Origin: Gordonia hankookensis
GTDB taxonomy: Bacteria > Actinomycetota > Actinomycetes > Mycobacteriales > Mycobacteriaceae
Direction of reading: 5' to 3'
Assembly (NCBI RefSeq): GCF_014673215.1
Contig: NZ_JACWMS010000001.1
Coordinates: 558,001 to 622,000 of the forward strand
Length of the DNA stretch: 64,000 bases
Shown here: positions 8,339 through 17,499 of the stretch, piece after piece
Layout: each line of letters starts with the position of its first letter
Position numbering within the stretch: the first letter of the stretch is position 1
The notes under the pieces: model-generated
Database searches by the model: none
What the model saw: the letters and a program-made list of their open reading frames with translations, nothing else
What the model was told of the DNA's origin: nothing
Program-made: the position numbers and the translations under genes

Positions 8339-9826
8339 ATGCCCGTTTCTTCACGTTCTCTCATACTGCGACGGCATCGTGGTGTCGTGAACCAATCCCA
8401 GCCGAACGAGGGCAACCGGGCTGAACACGACGACGTCGACAGCAGCCCGGTCACCCAACCATTCACCCAGCAGAGTCCGCCTCAACCGCCGAACACTCAC
8501 TGGGATGCCTATCAGCCGAGCGCGTATCCGCCACCGCCGGTGGCAGATCGCCCACGCAGCCTGGCCAGGCCGATCGTGGCGACCGCCGTGCTCGCGGGTC
8601 TCGTCGGTGGAGCCGTCGGGGTGGGCGGCAGTGCGCTGCTGAATCGTTCGGACGCGAGCCCGTCGGTCCCCTCGCTCACCTCGCAGCCCGCGTCGGCGGC
8701 CAACGCCGCGGACGTGAAGCCCGGCTCGGTGACCTACGCCGCGCAGGTGGCCTCCAAATCGGCTGCCGACATCAAGGTGAGCACCGGCCAGGGAACCGCG
8801 GTCGGCAGCGGGATCGTCCTCTCCCCGGACGGCTATGTGCTGACCAACAACCACGTGGTCGCGGCAGCCGGCAACGGGAGCACCATCCAGGTGACGACCA
8901 GCGACGACAAGACGCACACCGCCAAGGTCACCGGCACGTCCCCGTCCTACGACCTGGCCGTCATCAAGCTCGACAATGCGTCGGGACTCACCCCGGCCGC
9001 GCTGGGCGATTCGAGTGGCCTGCAGGTCGGCGAGCAGGTCGTCGCGGTTGGTAGCCCCGAGAACCTGTCGAACACGGTCACCTCCGGCATCGTCAGCGCT
9101 CTGTCGCGCACCGTCACCGCAGGCGACGAGTCCGGATCCGGGCTCACCGTCTACAACGGCCTGCAGACCGACACCGCGATCAATCCCGGTAATTCCGGTG
9201 GCCCACTGGTGAATCTGAAGGGTCAGGTGGTGGGCGTGAACTCCGCCGTCGACACCGGCCAGAGCTCCAGCGGCGGGGTCCAGGCCTATGGACTCGGCTT
9301 TGCCATCCCGATCAACGCCGCCAAGCGGATCGCGAACGAACTCCTGCAGGACGGCCACGCGACGAAACCTGTTCTGGGTGTGTCGGGTTCGCTGGCCTCA
9401 GCAAACGGTGACCAGAACGTCGAGGGTGCCCAGATCTCGGCGGTGCAGTCGGGTGGCGCAGCCGCGGACGCCGGCCTCAAGGCCGGCGACGTGATCACCA
9501 AGATCGGCGACACCCCGATCAGCGATTACGCCGATCTGATGGCACAGGTCCTCACCCACGCGCCCGGCGACACCGTGCCGGTCACCGTCGGGTCGGGGAA
9601 CAACGCACACACCGTGCAGGTCAAGCTCGGAAGTGCGGTCGACAAGGAACAGACGACCATTCCGGAGTCCGGCGGCCAGGGTGGTCGATCCGGCGGCGGC
9701 CAGGATGGCTTCGGCGGCCAGGGCGGCGAATTCGGCGGCCAGGGCGGCGAGTCCGGCGGCCAGGGCGGCGAATCCGGCGGATCAGGGCTGCCCTTCGGCG
9801 GCAGTCCATTCGGCATGGTGCCCTAG
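8339..9826 (+). CDS. HtrA/DegP-type membrane serine protease with PDZ domain
   Basis: A 495-residue protease resembling mycobacterial PepD/HtrA. It has a Pro/Gln-rich cytoplasmic segment (1-78), one membrane helix (PIVATAVLAGLVGGAVGVGG), and a trypsin-like domain with His in TNNHVVAA, Asp in SYDLAVIKL and Ser in INPGNSGGPL. A PDZ domain (about 340-430) contains AGLKAGDVITKIGDTPI. It would degrade or refold damaged envelope proteins. The tail is unusual: a Gly/Gln/Glu-rich repeat ending FGGSPFGMVP. ATG 8339 has an AGGA site; a GTG at 8387 is a possible alternative start. Confidence 0.9.
   Translation: MPVSSRSLILRRHRGVVNQSQPNEGNRAEHDDVDSSPVTQPFTQQSPPQPPNTHWDAYQPSAYPPPPVADRPRSLARPIVATAVLAGLVGGAVGVGGSALLNRSDASPSVPSLTSQPASAANAADVKPGSVTYAAQVASKSAADIKVSTGQGTAVGSGIVLSPDGYVLTNNHVVAAAGNGSTIQVTTSDDKTHTAKVTGTSPSYDLAVIKLDNASGLTPAALGDSSGLQVGEQVVAVGSPENLSNTVTSGIVSALSRTVTAGDESGSGLTVYNGLQTDTAINPGNSGGPLVNLKGQVVGVNSAVDTGQSSSGGVQAYGLGFAIPINAAKRIANELLQDGHATKPVLGVSGSLASANGDQNVEGAQISAVQSGGAAADAGLKAGDVITKIGDTPISDYADLMAQVLTHAPGDTVPVTVGSGNNAHTVQVKLGSAVDKEQTTIPESGGQGGRSGGGQDGFGGQGGEFGGQGGESGGQGGESGGSGLPFGGSPFGMVP
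9713..9782 (+). repeat. Gly-rich tandem repeat in HtrA tail
   Basis: A near-perfect ~21-bp unit encoding FGGQGGE or SGGQGGE occurs about three to four times at the 3' end of the protease gene, giving a flexible low-complexity tail likely to vary in copy number. Confidence 0.7.
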
Positions 9827-9846
9827 AGAACCCCGGGGAGCGGGGC

Positions 9847-9876
9847 GGCTCCGTCGATCACCTGATCGACGGAGCC
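9847..9876. terminator. Hairpin terminator after HtrA gene
   Basis: A perfect 14-bp stem (GGCTCCGTCGATCA and complement) with a 2-nt loop, 20 nt past the protease stop and followed by GTTT. It separates convergent genes. Confidence 0.8.
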
Positions 9877-9937
9877 GTTTGCCTGTCCGGCCCCCGCATG
9901 CCGGCCCCCGCATGCCGGTCGCCTCGTCGCGTGCCGG

Positions 9938-10909
9938 TCAGCCCACCGTGATGGCGTCGAGCCGCTCCTTGATGAAGTCCCCGGAGATCACCGGCGGACG
10001 GTCGGCGTGACGGCCCACCGGCGGTTCGAGTGGTGACACGATCGCGTCGTGATCGAGCTCGTAGAAGAAGATGAGTGACACCAGATCCTCCTCTGGCGCA
10101 TCGGGTTGCGGCGGCAGGACGCGATGGCGCCCCGCAGGCCACCGCCCGCCCGACCAGTACTCGAGCAGATCGCCGATGTTGACGGTCAGCGCGGCCGGAT
10201 CGAATGGTGCGTCCGCCCAGCCGGTTTCGTCGCTGTACACCTGGAGACCACCGGCGCCGGGCTCGCGGTCGAGCACGGTGACCGTACCGAAGTCGGTGTG
10301 CGGGCCGATCCGGAACTGGCCCGGTTCCGGATCTCCCACCACAGCCATCGGCGGGTAGTGGTTGATGTTCGAGGTCCACGTGGAATTGCGGGCCAGCCCC
10401 TGGAAGGGGTTGGCGTCGCCCACGAGGCCCAGTGACGCCGACATGAGCGCCAGCAGATCGTCGGACAGTGCCTTCACCTGAGAAGTCCACTCGGTGAACA
10501 GCTCACGCAGGCGCGGCACCTCGGCCGGCCACACGTCTGGGGCGAACCAGTAGTCATCGACCTCTGGAACGCCCACCCTGGTCTGGGCGCCGGAGTTGTA
10601 GGTCTCCTTCAGGTCCGGAGGCGTCTCGGTACCTTCCGCGTATCCGTTGGCCTCCATCCCCGGTCCGATCCAGCCACGACCCCCGACTCCCACCGAGTAC
10701 TGCTCTTTGATGTCGGTGGGCAACGCGAAGAACTGACGGGCAGCCGCCCGCAGCGTCGCCGGCAGATCGGGATCGATGCCGTGCCCGGTGACCAGGAGGA
10801 AGCCTGCCTTCTGCAGCGATTCGTCGACAGCCGCACACACCCGGTCGGCCGCAGCTCCCCCGGCCCGCCACTGCGCGATGTCGACGGTGAGGATCGGGCT
10901 CGCGGTCAT
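9938..10909 (-). CDS. Isopenicillin-N-synthase-like Fe(II) oxygenase
   Basis: A 323-residue non-heme iron oxygenase. The facial triad is visible as His and Asp in IGPHTDFGTVTVL and the distal His in WPAGRHRVLPP; an R-x-S-type cosubstrate site follows near DLVSLIFFYELD. The N-terminal DIOX_N part carries GFLLVTGHGID and FFALP. Relatives hydroxylate or cyclise small molecules using 2-oxoglutarate. Its ATG overlaps the stop of the deaminase gene (ATGA), so the two are coupled; thymine- or uracil-type nucleobase hydroxylation is an attractive but unproven role in this locus. Confidence 0.83.
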   Translation of the reverse strand: MTASPILTVDIAQWRAGGAAADRVCAAVDESLQKAGFLLVTGHGIDPDLPATLRAAARQFFALPTDIKEQYSVGVGGRGWIGPGMEANGYAEGTETPPDLKETYNSGAQTRVGVPEVDDYWFAPDVWPAEVPRLRELFTEWTSQVKALSDDLLALMSASLGLVGDANPFQGLARNSTWTSNINHYPPMAVVGDPEPGQFRIGPHTDFGTVTVLDREPGAGGLQVYSDETGWADAPFDPAALTVNIGDLLEYWSGGRWPAGRHRVLPPQPDAPEEDLVSLIFFYELDHDAIVSPLEPPVGRHADRPPVISGDFIKERLDAITVG

Positions 10910-11412
10910 ACATTGCCTCCGGTCAGCTTGGGTACCGTCGCGTCCGCGACACCGATGTCCTCGTTCCACAGGGTGGGGTTCGCAGCGATGAAGTCGGCCA
11001 TCATCGCCACGCATCGACCGTCGTCGACCACGGTCACCTCGATCCTGTTGTCCCGCAACCAGTCCTCGCCACCGGAGAAGGTGCGGTTCTCCCCGACCAC
11101 CACCGCACCGATCCCGAACTGACGGATCAGCCCACTGCAGTACCAGCAGGGCGCCAAGGTGGTGACCATGATCGTCGATGAATAGTCCCGCTGACGTCCC
11201 GCCGCACGGAAGGCATCGGTCTCGCCGTGCACCGACGGGTCGTCGTGCTGGACCCGACGATTTCGCCCCTCCCCGAGGAGGGTGCCGTCCACGGCGAACA
11301 GGGCGGCGCCGATCGGGATACCCCCCTCATCCAGACCGAGACGCGCCTGACGGTAGGCGACGTCGAGCAGGACGGCCGGATCGAGGTCGACGGCATCGGT
11401 GCGGCTTGTCAT
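10906..11412 (-). CDS. Cytosine deaminase of the yeast FCY1 type (nucleoside deaminase family)
   Basis: A 168-residue zinc deaminase. The zinc site is HGETDAF and TLAPCWYCSG, i.e. His-Ala/Gly-Glu and PCxxC. The C-terminal stretch VVGENRTFSGGEDWLRDNRIEVTVVDD, ending in NPTLWNEDIG, closely parallels the C-terminus of yeast cytosine deaminase. It would convert cytosine to uracil and ammonia. The neighbouring NCS1 cytosine/purine-type permease and PucR regulator fit that assignment. Other nucleobase or guanidine-like substrates remain possible. The start ATG is at 11412, just after the divergent PucR promoter region. Confidence 0.8.
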   Translation of the reverse strand: MTSRTDAVDLDPAVLLDVAYRQARLGLDEGGIPIGAALFAVDGTLLGEGRNRRVQHDDPSVHGETDAFRAAGRQRDYSSTIMVTTLAPCWYCSGLIRQFGIGAVVVGENRTFSGGEDWLRDNRIEVTVVDDGRCVAMMADFIAANPTLWNEDIGVADATVPKLTGGNV

Positions 11413-11499
11413 GCAGACGAGCCTGCCCCCGCACGACGCCGCGGACAACGGACAGTCCGTCGCCTCGCGAACCGGGGCGAACGTGCATATCGTCGGATC

Positions 11500-13080
11500 A
11501 TGTCCTCTGCTCCCGTGGCTCTGCCGACCTTGCGCGAGATCGTCGAGCGCCACCTGCACCGAGCCGACCCGCGGGTCCTGACCGCGCACGATCACCTCGA
11601 CGTCCCGGTCGGTTGGGTGCACTCCAGCGAGATCTTCGAGATCGGGCCGTTGCTGTCGGGTGGCGAGCTCCTCCTCACCACCGGGCTCGGGCTCGGCGGG
11701 CTGGACGCAGGCACACGCAGGCACTACGTGCGCGACCTCGCCGAGCGCGGCGTCGCCGGCCTCGCATTCGAGATCGGCCGGACCTTCGACGCGATTCCGG
11801 AGGAGATGATCCGGGAGGGATCGGCGCGCCGTCTACCGATCATCGAGCTGCGTCGCGTGCTGCCGTTCATCGAGGTGTGCCGCGAGGCGAACACGTCCAT
11901 CGTGAGCGGGGAGCTCGCCGGTCTACGCCTGCGCGCACAGCTCGACGATGCCCTGCACACAGACCTGTTGGCCCCCGGCGCAGTGGCGCGGATGCTCGCC
12001 GATGTGTCCGAGGTGACCGGGCGCCAGATCGCACTGGTCGGTTCCGGCGGAGCACTGCTCGCCGCGCACGGCGTCGACGATGACAGATCGGCCTGGCGGA
12101 TGGTCGACGCCGCGACGGCCTCGGCGGCAGTCATGGCGCGGGATCGCGAGATCGCCCGCCTGATCGCCGGTGGGGACTCGGCGGGCCACCCGCCACCCGT
12201 GGTCGCCATGATGCTGGCGGCCGCGGCCGGTCCGATCGCAGCAGCCCTGACCCGTTCCGGTACAAGGGGTTCCGCGGTGGGCACCCGTCTCGTCGAGGAA
12301 ATCGTCGGCGGGCGGCACGTCCGCCGCGCCGATCTCTTCGCACGTCTTGTGAGCTCCGGGGTCCGGGTCACCGATTCGACGCGACTCGTCACAATGGCGG
12401 CCGAGGCGCCCGACCCGAGGATGGTGGAAGCGGCGCTCGCACGATCGGCGTCGGCCCTTCCCGGACTGGTGCAGGCGACGATCGATGCCACCGTGTACGC
12501 GCTGGTGGCCGCGCCGCGCTCCGAGCACGGTGACGATCCGGTCCAGCGGGTCACCGACACACTCGTCGACCTCGGCCCGCAGGCCGGTCGGATCACCGCC
12601 GTGGTGGGCGACGCCTACTCACTCGACGCTGCCGACCCGGGGGCAGAACTCTCCGCGACTCTGGCCGCGTCTCTGCACCGTTGCGCCGAAAGGCTGTCCA
12701 TCGCCGTGGGTCTGATGCGTGACGGCGTCACCGACAAGCGGATCTTCACCGGCCGCGAGCTCGTGGCCGACAGCACTGCGCGGTCCGCCGACCCCGAGAT
12801 CCACGGTGAGTTGCGACAACTCATCGCACCCCTGATCGCCCACGATCACAGCCAGTCCACCAACCTCGTCACCACTCTCGACGTCCATCTCCGTCACGGA
12901 TGCAGTGCCACCCGGTCCGCCGAGGTCCTCCACCTGGGCAGGCAGAGTCTCTACCAGCGACTCGACCGCATTCGCGGACTCCTCGGCTTCGACCCGACCT
13001 CGCCGGCGATGTACACGTCGATGCTGTTGGCCATCAGTGCGTTCCGCTCACAGCCGCAAACCCTGCCCGGTCGGCCGTGA
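11500..13080 (+). CDS. PucR family transcriptional regulator
   Basis: A 526-residue regulator with an N-terminal PucR ligand-sensing domain (about 10-130, including VGWVHSSEIFEIGPLLSGGELLLTTG), a middle GGDEF-like region and a C-terminal PucR-type helix-turn-helix (TTLDVHLRHGCSATRSAEVL, HLGRQSLYQRLDRIRGLLG). PucR proteins control purine or nucleobase catabolism. Its place between the deaminase/oxygenase pair and the NCS1 permease makes it the likely regulator of all three. The ATG at 11500 is directly confirmed as the first start of the conserved domain. Confidence 0.9.
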   Translation: MSSAPVALPTLREIVERHLHRADPRVLTAHDHLDVPVGWVHSSEIFEIGPLLSGGELLLTTGLGLGGLDAGTRRHYVRDLAERGVAGLAFEIGRTFDAIPEEMIREGSARRLPIIELRRVLPFIEVCREANTSIVSGELAGLRLRAQLDDALHTDLLAPGAVARMLADVSEVTGRQIALVGSGGALLAAHGVDDDRSAWRMVDAATASAAVMARDREIARLIAGGDSAGHPPPVVAMMLAAAAGPIAAALTRSGTRGSAVGTRLVEEIVGGRHVRRADLFARLVSSGVRVTDSTRLVTMAAEAPDPRMVEAALARSASALPGLVQATIDATVYALVAAPRSEHGDDPVQRVTDTLVDLGPQAGRITAVVGDAYSLDAADPGAELSATLAASLHRCAERLSIAVGLMRDGVTDKRIFTGRELVADSTARSADPEIHGELRQLIAPLIAHDHSQSTNLVTTLDVHLRHGCSATRSAEVLHLGRQSLYQRLDRIRGLLGFDPTSPAMYTSMLLAISAFRSQPQTLPGRP

Positions 13081-13087
13081 GAGCGGA

Positions 13088-14509
13088 TCAGGCGTATTCG
13101 CGCTGTGATCGCTCGACCCGCTTGCGGGCCAGGATCAGGTATCCGACGAAGGCGATGACGAATCCGACGAACGCCCCGATGTCACCGAGCTCCGGCACGG
13201 CACGGACGACGTATCCGACGAAGCGCTCCTGATTGCAGAACAACAGCAGCGATGTCACCAGACCGATCGCGAATGCGGCGACGCCACCCCAGTTGGTGTA
13301 GCGGGTGTCGTAGAGCAGGGCGAGCGACGGTGGTTCGCGTCGGAGCAGCCGATCGGCGAACACCACGCCGAGCCACGGGCCGATCCAGTAGGCGACCAGC
13401 AGCAGGAAGGCCTCGTAGGATGCCGCGGCGTCGGCCAGCGCCCACCAGGCGACCAGGAAACCGACGATCCCGAAGAACACCGTCACCAGTGCCCGCTGGA
13501 TCCCGATCGGCAGCCGGAAACCCATCGTCACGAAAGCCATTGCGCCCGAGTAGACGTTGATGGCATTCGCCGCGACGGCGCCGACGGCGATCGCCAGCAG
13601 CGTGAGATCGGCGACGACGCTCGGCAGGTTGGCCGTGAACGCCTCCGTCGGATTGTCGGAGGAGGGTGCGCCGATGGTCACCGACGCCGCTCCGACGACC
13701 ATCAGGAACGTGCACGAGATGTACAGGCCCGCAGACGCGAACAGTCCGGTCTGCAGCTTGGACACGGTGGGCGGCAGGTACCGCGTGTAGTCGGCGGCAT
13801 AGGGCGTCCAGCCCGCGGTGTAGCCGAAGGCCGCGCCGACGGTCAGCAGGAAGCCACCGAGCGAGAACCCGCCGTCGGCGGAGCCGGCCGAGACGTCGGA
13901 CTTGCTGAAGATGATCACCGCACCGATCAGGAAGACCACGGCCAACACCGGGGCGGCCACCCGCTCGAATCGCTGCACGAGATTGTGACCGAAGAAGGCG
14001 AACGCTGTCTGCGCGATCACGATGATCACCAGACCGAGCAGGGGCGTGAGTCCGAAGAGTGTCGACAGCGCGAAGGCACCGCTGACGCTGTTGGTGGCGA
14101 ACCAGCCGACGCCGCACATGATCGCCATGAACGTCGCGGGCAGGACATTGCCGCGGTGGCCGAATGCGAGGCGACCGAGCACCATCTGGGGCACCCCGTG
14201 CAGCGGTCCTTCCGCCGACAACAGGAAGTGGGCGACCGCGCCGAGGAGGTTGCCGATCGCCATCGCCGCGACGGCCTGCCAGAACGACAGGCCGAAGTAC
14301 AGCACGGAGATGACGCCGACGAAGATCGTCGCGAACTCGAGGTTGGGCGCGGTCCAGGTCCAGAAAAGCCCGCGCGGCGAACCGTGCCGCGCATCGAGCG
14401 GGATCGGCTCGTTGCCGCCCGGCTCGACGGCGAGAACCTTGTCGCGATAACCGGCCTGTGGTGCGACGGCAGCCGCGTCGGGGTGTTCAGGGGGTGCGCC
14501 GAGAGTCAT
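13088..14509 (-). CDS. NCS1-family cytosine/purine permease
   Basis: A 473-residue integral membrane protein with about 12 hydrophobic helices. Family-specific blocks are present: WTAPNLEFATIFVG, FGHRGNVLPATFMAIMCGVGW and GWTPYAADYTRYLP, the last typical of cytosine/purine/hydantoin symporters. It would import a nucleobase with H+ or Na+, feeding the deaminase upstream. It is convergent with the PucR gene (7-bp gap). I start at MTLGAPPEHP (14509); the longer frame to 14572 adds unconserved residues. Confidence 0.87.
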   Translation of the reverse strand: MTLGAPPEHPDAAAVAPQAGYRDKVLAVEPGGNEPIPLDARHGSPRGLFWTWTAPNLEFATIFVGVISVLYFGLSFWQAVAAMAIGNLLGAVAHFLLSAEGPLHGVPQMVLGRLAFGHRGNVLPATFMAIMCGVGWFATNSVSGAFALSTLFGLTPLLGLVIIVIAQTAFAFFGHNLVQRFERVAAPVLAVVFLIGAVIIFSKSDVSAGSADGGFSLGGFLLTVGAAFGYTAGWTPYAADYTRYLPPTVSKLQTGLFASAGLYISCTFLMVVGAASVTIGAPSSDNPTEAFTANLPSVVADLTLLAIAVGAVAANAINVYSGAMAFVTMGFRLPIGIQRALVTVFFGIVGFLVAWWALADAAASYEAFLLLVAYWIGPWLGVVFADRLLRREPPSLALLYDTRYTNWGGVAAFAIGLVTSLLLFCNQERFVGYVVRAVPELGDIGAFVGFVIAFVGYLILARKRVERSQREYA

Positions 14510-14609
14510 GGCGCAACTCTGCTGCCCCCGACCGGCGTCGGCAACTGACGGACTGTCCGCTGCCGACGCCACGAGACGACACAGATCGACGCCCCTCGGT
14601 CCCCGGCTA

Positions 14610-15134
14610 CTACTTGATGCCGATCATTCCGTCGAAGACGAACGGGGTCATCGCCGGTCGGCAACCGTCGAACGACGACGTCGCCATCGGGCCCATGATG
14701 CCCACGTGGCTCGCGGCACCCGACGCCCCCTTGCGCACGGTGATCTGGACGGCGGCCGCACCGCGGGCCGCAGCCGGCAGGATGTCGGGGGTGGTCGCGG
14801 TGATCGGATAGATCAGCGACGCCGTGTTGCCGGCGGTGTAGAGGCAGGTGATGGGTCCGCGGACCTGGATCGGCGTGGGATTCATCCCGTCCAGCACGGT
14901 TGCCCGATAGGTGCCCGTCGTCTTCCCGTCCGCGGCGCGGGAGCCGACCGCCTCGATCCTCAGCAGGTGCACACCCGGGGCGATCGCCATGTCACCCGAC
15001 ACGACGAGCGCAGCGGGTTTCTCGGCGGTCATGGGCGCGGCGGACACTGCTGGTGCGGTCACCAACGCGGTCGCACCGAGAACGGCAGCCGCCGCGGCGA
15101 CCAGGACTCGACGAATTGTCGGATGACTCATCAT
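14610..15134 (-). CDS. Secreted protein of unknown function
   Basis: A 174-residue protein with a clear signal peptide (RRVLVAAAAAVLGATALVTA, AVSAAP cleavage site) and a mature part predicted to be mainly beta-strand, ending MTPFVFDGMIGIK. One Cys pair (GPITCLYTAG, SSFDGCRPAM) could form a disulfide. The ATG pair at 15134/15131 follows a strong GAGGAGGA site. I do not recognise a named domain; similar short secreted proteins are common in Gordonia and Mycobacterium. Confidence 0.72.
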   Translation of the reverse strand: MMSHPTIRRVLVAAAAAVLGATALVTAPAVSAAPMTAEKPAALVVSGDMAIAPGVHLLRIEAVGSRAADGKTTGTYRATVLDGMNPTPIQVRGPITCLYTAGNTASLIYPITATTPDILPAAARGAAAVQITVRKGASGAASHVGIMGPMATSSFDGCRPAMTPFVFDGMIGIK

Positions 15135-15219
15135 TCCTCCTCGTGGAGTTGAGACCCGACCTGGGATCGAGGCTAATCCGCCGAACCGGCCGCTGCGACA
15201 CCGCTCTCTCAGCGCACTT

Positions 15220-16479
15220 TCAGCTTGACCGGATCGTCGCCCGACGAGCTTCGAGGTATGCCCTCTCGGCGGGATCGGTGGTGAGCGCGATCGCCTTGTC
15301 GAAGGCCGCGGTCGAGGCGTCTTCGCGACCGAGCCGGGCCAGCAGGTGCGCTCGCGTGACCCACGCCGGCTGGAACCGATCGACGTCGGCCACACCGTCG
15401 AGTCGGCCCAGAGCGGCTGCGGCGCCGTCGGTCTCGGCCACCACCGCCACCAGTGCCACCGCGCCCGCCACGGTCGGCGAGATCGTCTGCAACGCCTCGT
15501 GGAGTCGGCGCAGGGTGAGCCAATCGGGAGCCGCATCCGGCCTGCGGGCGCAATGGACCGCACCGATGGCGGCCTCGAGCTGAAACCGACCGATCCGGCC
15601 GAGACCGTGTGCGGTGCGCAGGTGGGCGTGCGCGCGTGCGATGAGGCCGGCGTCCCAACGCCCCGGATTCTGCTCGGCCAGTGGCACGAACCGCCCGTCG
15701 TCATCGGTCCGGGCGGGTAGTCGGGCACTCGACAATTCCATCAGCGCGACAAGGCCGTGCGCCTCGGCGCTCGTCGCGGCGACCTCGGCCACCACCTCCC
15801 CGAGTCCGAGCAGCAGGGCCTGACGCTCGTGCGCCAGGGCGGGCCATTCGATGGTGTACGCGGCGTAAATCGCCTCGAGGACAGGTGCGAGGCGATCGGT
15901 GAGCTCGTCCACCGGGGGAACCTCGAACGGCAAGCCGAGGTCGGCGATACGTCGTTTGGCGCGTCCGAGACGAGCCGCCATCGTGGCACCGGGAATCGCG
16001 AACGCGCGGCCGATCCGATGGGCCGGGTGACCCAGCACCGTGTTGAGCATCAGCGGCGCGTGCACGGCCGCCCCGATCTCGGGGTGAGCGCACACCAGGA
16101 GCAACTCGAGGCGCCGGTCCCGGAACGGAGACACCCCACTGTCCGGGCCGTCGGCACCGGCCGGCGCCGGAGCGCGTGACACCGCGTCGAGGGGAACCGA
16201 GGTCCGTACCGCCACCGAACGCCAGCGGTCGCGTTGACGATTGCGGGCGACCGTCAGAAGCCAACCATCCGGATCGCGTGGCACGCCGTCGACCGGCCAC
16301 CGGGTCAGGGCCCGTTCGAACGCGTCGCCGAGCGCGTCTTCGGCTCCCGCGACGTCGTGTGTGGCCGCGGCCAACAGCGCGAGAAGGCGGCCATGGGATT
16401 CTCGTGCCGCCCACTCGGCGTGCGCCCGCGCCTCGGCGATCGCACTCGCCGAGGGCTGGGCGCCGTCAGTCCGACCAGA
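15220..16479 (-). CDS. ECF-type sigma factor with C-terminal DUF6596/TPR-like region
   Basis: About 419 residues. The N-terminal half has region 2 (ESHGRLLALLAAATHDVAGAEDALGDAFERAL, DPDGWLLTVARNRQRDRWR) and a shortened region 4 (LMLNTVLGHPAHRIGRAFAIP, ATMAARLGRAKRRI). The C-terminal half is the helical extension typical of COG4941 sigma factors. It is paired with the YCII gene immediately upstream, overlapping it by 14 bp from the GTG at 16479. This YCII-sigma pairing is recurrent in actinobacteria, but its signal is not known. Frame extension to 16584 would run through the YCII gene and is unlikely. Confidence 0.85.
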   Translation of the reverse strand, partial: SGRTDGAQPSASAIAEARAHAEWAARESHGRLLALLAAATHDVAGAEDALGDAFERALTRWPVDGVPRDPDGWLLTVARNRQRDRWRSVAVRTSVPLDAVSRAPAPAGADGPDSGVSPFRDRRLELLLVCAHPEIGAAVHAPLMLNTVLGHPAHRIGRAFAIPGATMAARLGRAKRRIADLGLPFEVPPVDELTDRLAPVLEAIYAAYTIEWPALAHERQALLLGLGEVVAEVAATSAEAHGLVALMELSSARLPARTDDDGRFVPLAEQNPGRWDAGLIARAHAHLRTAHGLGRIGRFQLEAAIGAVHCARRPDAAPDWLTLRRLHEALQTISPTVAGAVALVAVVAETDGAAAALGRLDGVADVDRFQPAWVTRAHLLARLGREDASTAAFDKAIALTTDPAERAYLEARRATIRSS

Positions 16480-16837
16480 CACCGTCGACACAGGAGAGCA
16501 CGGACCGCCTGACCTCCACGACCGCGTATTGCGTGGCGGGCATCTTCTCGGTCCAGGCCAGCGCGGCGTCGTGATCGGGGACATCGATGACGAACACGCC
16601 GGCGAGCGCCTCCCGGGTCTCGGCGAACGGTCCCTCCTGGACCCGGAGGTCCCCGTCGCGCCTGGTGACCGTCTGCGTGGCGGTCGGCGAGGCGAGGATC
16701 TCGGCCGCCACCAGCACGCCTGCCGCGTACAACGCGTCGGTGTAGGCGCGGATCAACGACTTCATCTCGTCGACGGCCTCGGCCGTGACCTCGCCCGGAG
16801 CGGGCTCGGCATTGTTGATCAGCAATGCATAACGCAT
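16466..16837 (-). CDS. YCII-domain protein
   Basis: A 123-residue protein starting MRYALLINNAEPAPGE and containing the conserved core GPFAETREALAGVFVIDVPD and AALAWTEKMP. YCII proteins are ferredoxin-like dimers with a proposed but unproven His/Asp active site. It overlaps the sigma factor gene downstream, so the two are expressed together and the YCII protein may modulate or feed a signal to the sigma factor. Confidence 0.85.
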   Translation of the reverse strand: MRYALLINNAEPAPGEVTAEAVDEMKSLIRAYTDALYAAGVLVAAEILASPTATQTVTRRDGDLRVQEGPFAETREALAGVFVIDVPDHDAALAWTEKMPATQYAVVEVRRSVLSCVDGVWSD

Positions 16838-16917
16838 GGTGTCCTCCTTCTCTCAGTGTGGCCCGTTGTCGGTGCCACATCAGAAGGACGAACGAGATGC
16901 GCCGAAATCGACACCAC

Positions 16918-17370
16918 CTACCAGCGATAGTCGAGGAACTTGCCGTCGAACGTGATCACCACCCGATCCCCGTCCTGATCCGCTCGCCGGGAGAAATCGA
17001 CCTTGAAGTTGATCGCACTCATGATCCCGTCGCCGAACTCTTCGTGGATCAGTTCCTTGAGTGCCGGGCCATAGACGGCGAGCGCCTCGTGGAGGCGATA
17101 GATGGTCGGGTCGGTCGCAACCGATTCGTCGGCGACCCGGGTCGGCTGGCGTACCAGGCTCTCGATCACGCCCTCACCGAGGCCGAGGAGTTCGCACACG
17201 ATGGTCGCCTTGTCCACCGGCACCGGATGCTGCCCGAGGAGTGCGGCCACCGTCCAGACAACCGGAGCGTCGATCCGATCGGCGATGTCGGACCAGGACA
17301 GTCCCTGACGGATGCGGGCGGCGACGATCAGTTCTGCGGCATCGGACTTCGGCATGATCGGAGTGGTCAT
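16918..17370 (-). CDS. cynS: Cyanate hydratase (cyanase)
   Basis: A 150-residue cyanase, the normal family length. Bicarbonate-dependent cyanate breakdown to CO2 and ammonia uses an Arg-Glu-Ser triad that is present here as Arg92 and Glu95 (YRLHEAL) and Ser118 (GDGIMSAINFKVDF). The N-terminal helix-turn-helix-like bundle (LIVAARIRQGLSWSDIADRI) is also typical. No cynT carbonic anhydrase or cynX transporter is adjacent, so it appears to be a stand-alone detoxification gene. Confidence 0.95.
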   Translation of the reverse strand: MTTPIMPKSDAAELIVAARIRQGLSWSDIADRIDAPVVWTVAALLGQHPVPVDKATIVCELLGLGEGVIESLVRQPTRVADESVATDPTIYRLHEALAVYGPALKELIHEEFGDGIMSAINFKVDFSRRADQDGDRVVITFDGKFLDYRW

Positions 17371-17499
17371 CGGAGCTCCTCGACGATTCGGATGGACCGC
17401 TCTACCTTGACCACATCGGGTTCTGGGTGTCCACCGGAACCGATCCCGACGACGTCGTGATCACCGTGGGACCGCCGTCCACGGTGTAATCTCACTCAG

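Noticed and set aside
9886..9917. Direct repeat of CCGGCCCCCGCATG
   Set aside because: Two short adjacent GC-rich copies after a terminator; no function suggested.
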